Under the pieces are notes generated by a model, which was not told where the DNA came from, did no database searches, and saw nothing but the letters and a program-made list of their open reading frames with translations. The position numbers and the translations under genes are program-made. 45,954 bases of DNA from an uncultured Lachnospiraceae bacterium. Its GTDB lineage: Bacteria; Bacillota; Clostridia; Lachnospirales; Lachnospiraceae. Below, one piece after another: positions 25,029-32,500 of this stretch. How positions within the stretch are numbered: position 1 is the first letter of the stretch; each line of letters starts with the position of its first letter. The stretch covers positions 1 to 45,954 of the forward strand of contig CANQUG010000028.1 in the NCBI GenBank assembly GCA_947626985.1. The letters are read 5' to 3'.

Positions 25029-25222
25029 TTACGGCAAACATCAGATAAATGTTCCGTTTGCTGTTCCATATGGGGGATGTGCACGAATTTGCCCTGTGAC
25101 CAGAATGCAGGTCATGAGCAGCCTCCTGCAGTAATCCCTGCGGGGATGCGCATGAATTTGCAGCGGGAATATCGGTGCAGTGTGAGTGTATTGGTTTTGT
25201 CATGAGAAAGGAATTCACGGTT

Positions 25223-25738
25223 ATGAGCGGCGAGGAGCGGAGAAGGGAGATCATCAGGTATATTTCAGAGAGCGGGAAGCCTGTTTCCGGGGGAACGCTG
25301 GCGGAGCATTTTCAGGTGAGCCGTCAGGTGATCGTGCAGGATATTGCCCTGATCAGGGCGGAGGGACAGGAGATCCTCGCTACCAACCGGGGATATCTCT
25401 GCGGCGGCTGCCGGGCGTCCAGAGTCTATTATGTGCTTCACGACGGCAGCAGAATCGAGGAGGAGCTGAATCTGATCGTGGACAATGGCGGCTGTGTGCA
25501 GGATGTCTTTGTGAAGCATAAGGTTTACGGAGAGCTTCGCGCTGAGCTGGGAGTGGATTCCAGAAAGAAAGTGAAGGCTTTCCTCCGGGATATGGAAAGC
25601 GGAAAATCCGCGCCCTTGAATATCATCACTTCCGGCTATCATTATCATACGGTGACGGGAGAGTCGGAGGAGGTTCTGGACGAGATCGGGAAGGAACTGC
25701 GGGAGCGGGGCTTTCTGGTGACGGAAAGTCAGGAATAG
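25223..25738 (+). CDS. niaR: NiaR-like niacin-responsive transcriptional repressor
   Basis: A 171-residue regulator with an N-terminal winged helix (HTH_11, about residues 5-60: IRYISESGKPVSGGTLAEHF, then VSRQVIVQDIALIRAEG) and a C-terminal 3H domain, named for three histidines. Here they are read in the LH of the first strand, FVKHKVYGEL and SGYHYHTV. Such proteins repress NAD biosynthesis or niacin uptake genes when niacin is plentiful. The frame is open from 25175; ATG 25223, preceded by AAAGGA, gives the usual MSGEERRREII start, with 25202 as alternative. No NAD gene or NiaR operator was recognised nearby, so its targets lie elsewhere. Confidence 0.88.
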   Translation: MSGEERRREIIRYISESGKPVSGGTLAEHFQVSRQVIVQDIALIRAEGQEILATNRGYLCGGCRASRVYYVLHDGSRIEEELNLIVDNGGCVQDVFVKHKVYGELRAELGVDSRKKVKAFLRDMESGKSAPLNIITSGYHYHTVTGESEEVLDEIGKELRERGFLVTESQE

Positions 25739-25772
25739 AATGAGAAGTTGGAGGAAGGGCGGACAGATGCCT

Positions 25773-25930
25773 GAATCTGAGAAACGGAATCTGAGAAATG
25801 GAATCTGAGAAATGGAATTCGGGAAGTTAAAACGACTGGGAATAAAAGAGCATAAAAAAATAAAGAGAAGTAAAAAGAAATAAAAAGAAGTAAAAAGAAA
25901 TAAAAAGAAGTTAAAAGAAGTAAAAAGGAA
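25773..25930 (+). repeat. 14-bp triplet repeat and seven 10-bp phased A-tract units
   Basis: GAATCTGAGAAAYG occurs three times in tandem (25773-25814). From 25861 to 25930 seven exact 10-base units follow the form TAAAAAGAAR. One A-tract per 10 bases matches the DNA helical turn, so this segment should be intrinsically curved. In RNA it gives an unstructured purine-rich leader just ahead of the SPFH gene. Confidence 0.85.
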
Positions 25931-25949
25931 CAAAAGGGGGTTTTGGCAT

Positions 25950-27341
25950 ATGGGTTTGATAAAGGCGATCACAGGTTCCGCGTCAGGCGTGATGGGGGAT
26001 CAGTGGAAGGAATATTTTTACTGTGAGGCGATTCCGGCGGATATTCTGGTCATCCGGGGAAGAAAGAGGGTTTCCGGAAGGTCTTCCAACAGGCACGGAG
26101 AGGACAATATTATCAGCAACGGCTCCGTTATTGCCATAAACGAGGGTCAGTGCATGCTGATCACGGAACAGGGAAGAGTTGTGGATGTGTGTGATCAGCC
26201 CGGAGAGTATATTTATGACATTTCTTCTGAGCCCTCTTTGTTCTGCGGGGATATGGACGAGGGAATCGCCGGAATTTTTGACAATATCCGAAAGCGGTTT
26301 ACCTTCGGCGGGGATACGGCGAAGGATCAGCGGGTTTATTACGTAAACACCAGGGAACTGGTGGGGAATAAATATGGGACTCCGGGGCCGGTGCCCTTCC
26401 GGGTGGTGGACCAGAATATCGGACTGGATATCGATATTTCCGTGCGGTGCTTCGGAGAGTACAGCTATCGTATCGTGAACCCGCTGCTGTTTTATATGAA
26501 TGTGTGCGGAAATGTGCGGGAGGAGTTTACCAGAGAGGAGCTTGACGGTCAGCTGAAAAGCGAGCTGATGACTGCTCTTCAGCCTGCCTTTGCCCGGATC
26601 TCCCAGATGGGTATCCGTTACAGCGCTCTTCCGGGACATACCACTGAGTTGGCGGATATCCTGAATCAGGTGCTTTCTGAGAAGTGGGAGAAACTCAGGG
26701 GAATCCGGATTGTGTCTCTTGGGGTGTCCAGTGTAAAGGCCTCCGAGGAGGATGAGGCTATGCTGAAGGAGCTTCAGCGCAATGCCGCGTTCCGGAATCC
26801 TACCATGGCGGCGGCGCATATGGTGGGGGCTCAGGCTTCCGCTATGCAGGCAGCGGCGTCTAATCCCAACGGAGCAGCCATGGCGTTTACGGGTATGGGG
26901 ATGGCTGCGGGAGCCGGCGGCGTGAATGTACAGAATCTGTTTGCCATGGGCGGACAGATGCAGCCGGGGATGCCGCAGGCGGGAATGCAGCAGAATGCGT
27001 CTTCGGGTGCGATGCAGCTGGGGATGTCACAGCCGGGGATGCAGCAGAATGCGTTTTCAGGTGCGGTGCAGTCGGGGATGCCTCAGGCAGGGATGCAGCA
27101 GAATGTTTCTTCGGGTGCGGTGCAGTTGGGGATGTCTCAGTCGGGGATGCAGCAGAATGTTTCTTCGGCAGCAGGTACGGCGGCTGGCGGTTCTCAGTGG
27201 ACCTGTGCCTGCGGAACGGTGAACAGAGGGAAATTCTGCAGTGAGTGCGGAAGCCCCAGACCTGCGGCGGAATGGCGGTGCAGCTGCGGAACAGTGAATA
27301 AGGGGAAGTTCTGCAGCGAATGCGGCAGACCGAGACCGTGA
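25950..27341 (+). CDS. SPFH-domain protein with repeats and two zinc ribbons (YdjI-like)
   Basis: A 463-residue protein of the virion-core/YdjI class of SPFH (stomatin-flotillin) proteins. The SPFH part covers about residues 30-280, with FYCEAIPADILVIRG at its start and EKWEKLRGIRIVSLGVSS at its end. An Ala/Gly/Met-rich linker is followed by four 18-residue repeats of the GMPQAGMQQNASSGAMQL type (about 340-407). Two short zinc ribbons close the protein, each CxCGTVNxGKFCSECG (about 417-462). In Bacillus subtilis YdjI helps recruit PspA to stressed membranes together with YdjG and YdjH, whose homologues follow here. No signal peptide is seen. The ATG at 25950 has AAAGGGGG upstream. Confidence 0.88.
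   Translation: MGLIKAITGSASGVMGDQWKEYFYCEAIPADILVIRGRKRVSGRSSNRHGEDNIISNGSVIAINEGQCMLITEQGRVVDVCDQPGEYIYDISSEPSLFCGDMDEGIAGIFDNIRKRFTFGGDTAKDQRVYYVNTRELVGNKYGTPGPVPFRVVDQNIGLDIDISVRCFGEYSYRIVNPLLFYMNVCGNVREEFTREELDGQLKSELMTALQPAFARISQMGIRYSALPGHTTELADILNQVLSEKWEKLRGIRIVSLGVSSVKASEEDEAMLKELQRNAAFRNPTMAAAHMVGAQASAMQAAASNPNGAAMAFTGMGMAAGAGGVNVQNLFAMGGQMQPGMPQAGMQQNASSGAMQLGMSQPGMQQNAFSGAVQSGMPQAGMQQNVSSGAVQLGMSQSGMQQNVSSAAGTAAGGSQWTCACGTVNRGKFCSECGSPRPAAEWRCSCGTVNKGKFCSECGRPRP
26967..27170 (+). repeat. 54-bp in-frame repeat in the SPFH gene
   Basis: Units start at 26967, 27021, 27075 and 27129, each coding 18 residues (the last partial). Units alternate between GMPQAGMQQN and GMSQ(P/S)GMQQN forms, which suggests that a 108-bp pair was itself duplicated. 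Copy number may vary between strains. Confidence 0.85.
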
Positions 27342-27429
27342 AAATACGAAAGAGGACGAAGCATAGTGTATTGAAGACAGGATCTTTCTTATTTTCGCGA
27401 TATGCAGGGAAATATCAGAGGAGTTTTAC

Positions 27430-28524
27430 ATGGCGGTTTTGAATTACAAATGTCCCAATTGTTCTGCGGGGCTGACCTTTGACGGAAAAACACAGAAGAT
27501 GGTCTGTGAATTCTGCGGGAGCTCCTTCTCCGTGGAGGAAGTGGAGAAATTCGCGCCGCAGGAGGCTCAGGAGGAATCGGAGACCTCCAGTTGGGAGGAT
27601 TTTCAGCCTGAGGAATGGGGAAAGAGCGACAGACCCGGAATAAGGGTGTGGAACTGTCCCTCCTGCGGCGCGGAAATCATCGGGGAGGAGACGGAGGGCG
27701 CGCGGAAGTGTCCCTACTGTGACAATCCCATGGTGATGCCGGAGCAGTTTTCCGGAATGTACCGTCCGGACTATATCATTCCCTTTAAGAAGACGAAAAA
27801 GGAAGCTGTGGCAGCTTTGAAAAAGCATTATCTGGGCAAACCGCTCCTGCCGAAGGTGTTTAAGGACCAGCATCATCTGGAGGAGGTTCAGGCGGTATAT
27901 GTTCCCTTCTGGCTCTTTGACCTGGAGGCGGCCGGGCGGTTCCGCTATGAGGGAATCAACACCCGGGTGTATACCAGAGGAGAATATCAATACACAGACA
28001 CCAGCTTTTTCAACATCCTCCGGAGCGGAAGGATGGCTTTTTCGAAGATTCCCGTGGATGGCTCAAAAAAGATCGACGATACCATGATGGAGGCCATTGA
28101 GCCTTATGATTATGGGGAACTGGAGCCTTTTCAGGCGACATATCTGTCCGGGTATCTGGCCAATAAGTACGACGTGGAGCCGGATGAGCTGACCGGGAGG
28201 GTCCATGAGCGGATTGAGCAGAGCATGGTTCATTCCATGCGAAAGACGGTGTTCGGCTACCAGGAGGTGGTGCCTGTCAACCGGCAGGTACGAATTTCCC
28301 GAAAGGGTCATGTGAGCTACTGTCTGCTTCCGGTTTGGTTTCTGAACACCAGGTGGAAGGGAAAAACGTATTCCTTTGCCATGAACGGACAGACGGGAAA
28401 GCTGATCGGAGATCTTCCTGTGGGAAAAGAGCTTATGGTTCAGTACTGGCTGCGGTGGCATATCCCGCTGACCCTTGCGGGGACGGCAGGTCTGGCCGCA
28501 TTGCGGCTTCTGGGGGTGATCTGA
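27430..28524 (+). CDS. Zinc-ribbon membrane-anchored protein (YdjG-like)
   Basis: A 364-residue protein with two zinc-binding segments. One is at the N terminus (CPNCSAGLTF...CEFCGSSF, about residues 9-33); the second is CPSCGAEII...CPYCDNPM (about 76-101). A long mixed domain follows, and one membrane helix ends the chain (about 342-362, IPLTLAGTAGLAALRLLGVI). Proteins of this kind are often misnamed PriA helicase fragments because of the ribbons. In Bacillus subtilis YdjG is the equivalent partner of YdjH and YdjI in PspA-dependent membrane protection. AGAGGAG stands before the ATG. The stop codon overlaps the next start by one base, so the two are coupled. Confidence 0.88.
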   Translation: MAVLNYKCPNCSAGLTFDGKTQKMVCEFCGSSFSVEEVEKFAPQEAQEESETSSWEDFQPEEWGKSDRPGIRVWNCPSCGAEIIGEETEGARKCPYCDNPMVMPEQFSGMYRPDYIIPFKKTKKEAVAALKKHYLGKPLLPKVFKDQHHLEEVQAVYVPFWLFDLEAAGRFRYEGINTRVYTRGEYQYTDTSFFNILRSGRMAFSKIPVDGSKKIDDTMMEAIEPYDYGELEPFQATYLSGYLANKYDVEPDELTGRVHERIEQSMVHSMRKTVFGYQEVVPVNRQVRISRKGHVSYCLLPVWFLNTRWKGKTYSFAMNGQTGKLIGDLPVGKELMVQYWLRWHIPLTLAGTAGLAALRLLGVI

Positions 28525-29396
28525 TGGGAAGAAGAGAAGATTTGCGGGCATCGCGGGAAGCGCAGCCGGTTCTCTCTGGAGCTTTTCAGAAGATTCTTCT
28601 GATCATCTGCATCTGCTTTGCGGTTCTGTGTTCTCCGGCGGTACTCTGGGCGGCGCCCTCTGAAGGAGCGGGGGTATATGACTATTACGGCCTTCTGGAT
28701 TCGAGGGAAGAGGAGGAACTGGATGAAATTCTCCGGGAGCTTCGTGAAGAGTACCAGTTTGACGGCGCTGTTCTGATCACGGACGACGTGTGGGAGGACG
28801 ACAGACATTACGCGGCCGAATTTATGCAGGAGCATGAAATCGGCTATGGCCGGGAGAAAAACGGAATGTGCCTGTTCCATCAGCCGGACAGCCGGAGCAT
28901 CACAGTGGTGTTCCGGGGAATGGCGCAGGAGACCTTCGACCAGGAGGTACAGGACGTCATTCTGGACGATTGTATAGAATATCTGCGGGAGGACGATTTT
29001 TACCAGGCTTACAGAGAAGTTCTCGATGACCTGGAAAAGGGACTGAAAAGGTTCTCAAAGGGAAAAAGTATCCGCCCCATGGATCTGGGAGGGCCGGGTA
29101 TGGGACTGTTCCTTCTGTACAGTCTGGCGGGTTCTTTTCTGGTGATGGCGATTCCCACTTTCGGCATTGTGTGGTTTCAGAAGTCCAGGATGCATACGCT
29201 GGTTCCTCAGCCGAATGCGGACTTTTACGCTCCGGAGGACGGAGTGGAGCTGGATCGGGAGAGGGATCTCTATGTGAGGACGGCGACCACCAGGACCAGA
29301 ATTCCCAAGCAGTCTTCCGGCGGCGGAAACGGCGGCGGAGGCGGAAACTTCAAGGCCGGCGGAGAAAGCTTTTCCGGATCGAGCCGGAAGTATTGA
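28524..29396 (+). CDS. TPM-domain membrane protein (YdjH-like)
   Basis: A 290-residue protein with an N-terminal signal-anchor (FQKILLIICICFAVLCSPAV, about residues 22-41), a TPM (TLP18.3/Psb32/MOLO-1) domain outside the membrane (about 52-175, beginning GVYDYYGLLDSREEEELDEI), and a second membrane helix (about 193-214). The tail is cytosolic and ends in a Gly/Ser-rich stretch, SSGGGNGGGGGNF. The frame is open much further upstream but overlaps the zinc-ribbon gene; the ATG at 28524 shares its A with the TGA stop of that gene and has a GGGGGTGAT ribosome site. It corresponds to YdjH of Bacillus subtilis. Confidence 0.87.
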   Translation: MGRREDLRASREAQPVLSGAFQKILLIICICFAVLCSPAVLWAAPSEGAGVYDYYGLLDSREEEELDEILRELREEYQFDGAVLITDDVWEDDRHYAAEFMQEHEIGYGREKNGMCLFHQPDSRSITVVFRGMAQETFDQEVQDVILDDCIEYLREDDFYQAYREVLDDLEKGLKRFSKGKSIRPMDLGGPGMGLFLLYSLAGSFLVMAIPTFGIVWFQKSRMHTLVPQPNADFYAPEDGVELDRERDLYVRTATTRTRIPKQSSGGGNGGGGGNFKAGGESFSGSSRKY

Positions 29397-29580
29397 GCCG
29401 GCGGATGAGTTTGGCCGACCGTACGCCGGGCGGATTTTTGCCGGAGCGGAGGTATTGAGCTGGAGAATGCGTTTGACCGGCCGGATGCCGGATGGATTTC
29501 TGCCGGGTTGGAGGTATGAGATGCCGGATGAGTTTGGCCGACCGTACGCCGGGCGATTTCTGTCGGGGCGGAACTGCTGA
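29395..29580. repeat. 62-bp tandem repeat, three copies, starting at a stop codon
   Basis: Units begin at 29395, 29457 and 29518. Copies one and three share GGATGAGTTTGGCCGACCGT followed by ACGCCGGGCG; copy two has drifted. The array begins in the TGA stop of the TPM gene and fills the gap to the next gene, leaving room for only a short leader with GAGGGAG. Confidence 0.8.
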
Positions 29581-29653
29581 GACAGCGGACGGAGACGGAC
29601 TTATGGAGCGGAAGGCACAGGGGTTTATTTTCATATAAAGAGGGAGTTTTACA

Positions 29654-30655
29654 ATGATGAAGGTACAGGAACTGAGAGATAAGCTGAAAACGGCGGAGCG
29701 GGACACTCTGGAGAAAATGGTCGTGGAGATGTATAAAAAATTTCCAAAGGCAAAAAAGGAAGAGGAAATCGATCTGCTGATTGCTGATCTTCTCGCCGGG
29801 ATCGGAGAGAAGAGGGAGAAGAAGCCCAGGGAGGACAGGGACTTTGCCGGTCTGAAGGATGAGATACTGGAATTCATTGAAAATGCCTATGCGGGAAATT
29901 ACTTTGCCCCTAACCGTGTGATCCCCAAACATCTCCGTTCCAAATGGCGGTTCCAGGTCAAACAGTATGTGAAGGAGCTGGAGAAAATCTCCATGGAGGA
30001 CGAGCATTATAAGGAATCCGGGGAACTGCTGACGAAGCTTTATAAAATGCTGTGTACAGCCTGCGGATATTATTTGTTCTCCTCGGATGATCCCTTCCGG
30101 TCGGTGGGAATCGGCCAGGAGGAGTTTTTCCGGAAGGTTCTGACCAGGAATTTCGGGACAGGGTATTCTGAGGAGACGATCAAAGAGATGCTCCTTCTTG
30201 CAGGAACTGTGAATCTGGACAGAAATACGATTTATCCGGAACTGGAGGCCTGTTTTATCTCTTTCCTGAAAACAAGCGATGTAAAGTATGCTGCGATGAA
30301 GCTGGCAAAAGATGTGGTTCAGGAAAAGGAAGAGCAGCTCGGCACAATGAAGGAATATGACAGCCGGAGATACGGCGTAACGGAGGCCATTCGTGAGATG
30401 TGTGAGATCAATCTGGCGATTGGCATTGTGCTGGGGGAACCGGAGAAGGAGATCACTTATTTTTTTAAACATTTCGGCGGACGGGGATATGAGAAGGAAG
30501 TCGCTTTTTATGTGGCTCTGAAAGTAGTGGATATTTACGGCGATGACGATCTCTGGCGCAGGGTTTATGAGAAGGGGCTGCGGATGAAGATCAGTCCGAG
30601 GGAGGAACTGAGAGAGAAATATGAGAAGCTGAAGGAGGAGCGCGGAGAAGCGTAG
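29654..30655 (+). CDS. Unknown 333-residue protein after the YdjI/G/H-like genes
   Basis: No family is recognised. The protein is soluble, charged and mostly helical. The N terminus (VQELRDKLKTAERDTLEKMV) looks like a SAP- or coiled-coil-type helix, a basic Lys/Glu linker follows (about 53-70), and the remainder has regular amphipathic helices such as LLTKLYKMLCTACGYYLF and a tail KISPREELREKYEKLKEERG. No membrane segment, signal or zinc site is seen. Start is ATG 29654 or the next codon at 29657, with AGAGGGAG upstream. It reads in the same direction as the membrane-stress module and ends just before a strong terminator, so it may be the last gene of that operon. Confidence 0.75.
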   Translation: MMKVQELRDKLKTAERDTLEKMVVEMYKKFPKAKKEEEIDLLIADLLAGIGEKREKKPREDRDFAGLKDEILEFIENAYAGNYFAPNRVIPKHLRSKWRFQVKQYVKELEKISMEDEHYKESGELLTKLYKMLCTACGYYLFSSDDPFRSVGIGQEEFFRKVLTRNFGTGYSEETIKEMLLLAGTVNLDRNTIYPELEACFISFLKTSDVKYAAMKLAKDVVQEKEEQLGTMKEYDSRRYGVTEAIREMCEINLAIGIVLGEPEKEITYFFKHFGGRGYEKEVAFYVALKVVDIYGDDDLWRRVYEKGLRMKISPREELREKYEKLKEERGEA

Positions 30656-30716
30656 GAAGGCCGGAAGCTTCGTGTATAAAATGACCGTAATAGTTCGAAA
30701 TATGTCTTTTTAATCT

Positions 30717-30757
30717 AAAAAGTGTCGCTAAACTACCTGTTTAGCGACACTTTTTTT
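30717..30757 (+). terminator. Strong terminator with 17-bp stem
   Basis: AAAAAGTGTCGCTAAAC (30717-30733) pairs perfectly with GTTTAGCGACACTTTTT (30739-30755) around a five-base loop, TACCT, followed by more T. It ends the rightward operon. Its core (30723-30751) recurs in inverted orientation 340 bases downstream, at 31065-31093. Confidence 0.9.
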
Positions 30758-31055
30758 ACCCTTTTCAAGGACATTTGTAATAATAACACCGTGTATTCCC
30801 CTTGTCAAGACAGCATTTCTGGTATTTTCTGCCGTAAAATCCACAGTTTTTAGTCGAATTTGATAAAAAGCATAAAAAAACTGGGTGAAGATCTCTGCTT
30901 TTTTCGGCCATAAGTGGTCAGATAAGTGGTCAGAAGCTGAGGCCGGAAACCTGCATAAATACTGGGCTTGAGCAGTTTAAAGACAGCAGGAAACAGCATT
31001 TTTAAGTGGTCATACAGACAGTGAACATATCGGAAAAACAGTGAAATTCATGGGT
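30758..31055. other. Non-coding region upstream of the TnpB-like gene
   Basis: About 300 bases with no plausible gene on either strand. It contains three copies of TAAGTGGTCA (listed separately) and A/T-rich stretches. Together with the promoter and hairpins to 31152 it makes an unusually long 5' region for a single gene. Confidence 0.6.
30911..31012 (+). repeat. Three direct copies of TAAGTGGTCA
   Basis: Exact 10-base copies at 30911, 30923 and 31003. The first two are 12 bases apart, about one helical turn, as in paired operator half-sites. They lie 45-150 bases upstream of the promoter of the TnpB-like gene. Confidence 0.65.
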
Positions 31056-31092
31056 TTGAAAGGGGTGTCGCTAAACAGGTAGATTAGCGACA
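31056..31092 (+). promoter_or_regulatory. Putative promoter overlapped by an inverted-repeat operator
   Basis: TTGAAA (31056-31061), an 18-base spacer and TAGATT (31080-31085). The inverted repeat TGTCGCTAA (31066-31074) / TTAGCGACA (31084-31092) covers the spacer and -10 box, the usual place for a repressor site. With flanks (31065-31093) it matches the reverse complement of the upstream terminator core at 27 of 29 positions. Confidence 0.5.
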
Positions 31093-31123
31093 GCAAATAA
31101 TTTATCCGGTCATTTTTGGAACG

Positions 31124-31148
31124 TTTCCGCACATAATCTGTGCGGAAA
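31124..31148 (+). promoter_or_regulatory. Hairpin that hides the ribosome binding site
   Basis: TTTCCGCAC (31124-31132) pairs perfectly with GTGCGGAAA (31140-31148) around a seven-base loop. The right arm holds GCGGAAA, the only ribosome-site-like sequence for the ATG at 31153. If transcribed, the hairpin should repress initiation there, or push it to the ATG at 31243. Confidence 0.55.
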
Positions 31149-31152
31149 GAAA

Positions 31153-32439
31153 ATGTATTGTGATAAGTTAAAAAATATAATAGCAGGACGCAAAAAACCG
31201 GATTTGAACAGCTCAGGAACAGGAAAGGATACAGCGAAGGAAATGAATGAAAAACAGGGCTACTGCATTACTACGAAATGTTTTCGCCTGCGCTGTAGCC
31301 ATCCGGAATGGCTTGCCTCGACTCAGGACTTCTACAACCGGATCGAGAAATTCTACTATGACCTTTATCTGAATCATGAGGAGCTGTGGGAAAAGAACAG
31401 CCAGGAATCGCTGCGATTCCTGGAAATGCTCAGTCTTCCGGGAAAAGAAAAAAGAGTTCCGGAGAGGGCTCTTCCCTGGGAGGATGTTCCGACTTATTTC
31501 CGAAGAGCAGCAGCAAATGCGGGAATTGCAGCGGCGAAAAGTCATTTGTCCAGAGGGAAGAATTCTTACGTCACACAGGCTGTGAAGCTGAATTCTTCCG
31601 TAGTGTATTACAGCCGGATGTACAGAGACTTTTCCTCCCGGGAAATTACTCTGAAGGTCTGGGACGGACAGTTCTGGAAATGGATGCGGTGCAGACTGTA
31701 TGGAGAGGAACTTCCTGCGAACGGGCAGCCGATGTCACCCTCTGTGACGGCGGAAGGCGAGTTTTTCATGCTTCATGTTCCTGTGAAGGAACCTGTGCCT
31801 GATGCATCCTCCGTGAAAGAACGGATGAAAGCCGGGAAAAATATCTGTGCTTTGCAGTTCACCAATGGCGATGCCTTTGCGGTGGCAAGCATCTGCGATA
31901 AAGACGGTCAGGAGAGGGCGGTACGATTTTTCGGCGGCGGCCGGGAATATGCCCACCATTGCAGGAGAATTCTGGAGAAGATTGAAAAGTCCAGAGAATC
32001 TCTGGGGGATTCCCCTCAGGGTCAGGTGAACCGGAAATACTGGAACCATCTGAAAAATCTCACCGATTATCATGCCCACCGTGTAAGCAGAGAAATTATC
32101 CGGTTTTGCGAGGAATATCAAGCCGGGGTGATCGCACTGCCCAGGTATAACGAAGAGTATTCCAGAAGAGTAATGATTGGAGCCGGAAACTGGAGTCCTC
32201 TGCATTTGAGCACCAGGATCCGGAACTTTCTTCAGTATAAGGGCTGGAAGGCCGGAATCATTGTCATCGAGGTTCATGCGGCTGGGACAGGTTCTGTGTG
32301 CGCCAGATGCGGCGGAAAGATCATTCGGGAAGATGAAGAGGCGAAGGAGTTTTTCTGTGAGGCTGGACATCGGGGAAACAAATATCTGAATGCCGCCAGG
32401 AACTTGGCGGTGAAGTGCCGGGGGCAGTTTGAAAAATAG
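31153..32439 (+). CDS. TnpB/Cas12-like protein with inactivated RuvC site (TldR-like)
   Basis: A 428-residue protein with the overall layout of IS605 OrfB/TnpB. The N-terminal part is helical and basic (about 43-135), a beta-rich segment follows (about 165-215), and a RuvC-like C-terminal half ends in a zinc ribbon (CARC at 383-386, C402, H406) and a clear NAARNL motif (413-418). The three RuvC acids are missing. The first strand reads ICALQFTNGD with Gln235 where TnpB has Asp. The second reads GVIALPRYN with Pro330 where Glu is expected. The third reads KYLNAARNL with Tyr411 in place of Asp. No frameshift or stop disrupts it, so the loss looks selected rather than decay. This matches TldR proteins, RNA-guided transcription factors derived from TnpB. 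No tnpA is present. Start is ATG 31153 or 31243. Confidence 0.82.
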   Translation: MYCDKLKNIIAGRKKPDLNSSGTGKDTAKEMNEKQGYCITTKCFRLRCSHPEWLASTQDFYNRIEKFYYDLYLNHEELWEKNSQESLRFLEMLSLPGKEKRVPERALPWEDVPTYFRRAAANAGIAAAKSHLSRGKNSYVTQAVKLNSSVVYYSRMYRDFSSREITLKVWDGQFWKWMRCRLYGEELPANGQPMSPSVTAEGEFFMLHVPVKEPVPDASSVKERMKAGKNICALQFTNGDAFAVASICDKDGQERAVRFFGGGREYAHHCRRILEKIEKSRESLGDSPQGQVNRKYWNHLKNLTDYHAHRVSREIIRFCEEYQAGVIALPRYNEEYSRRVMIGAGNWSPLHLSTRIRNFLQYKGWKAGIIVIEVHAAGTGSVCARCGGKIIREDEEAKEFFCEAGHRGNKYLNAARNLAVKCRGQFEK

Positions 32440-32500
32440 AAATAAATCAATAAGCAGAAATTAAAATTTTGCATACTGGTAAGTTTTGCAGGGTTTTAAT

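Noticed and set aside
31153..32439. Active IS200/IS605 element
   Set aside because: No TnpA transposase, no clear element ends around the gene, and the RuvC catalytic residues are absent.
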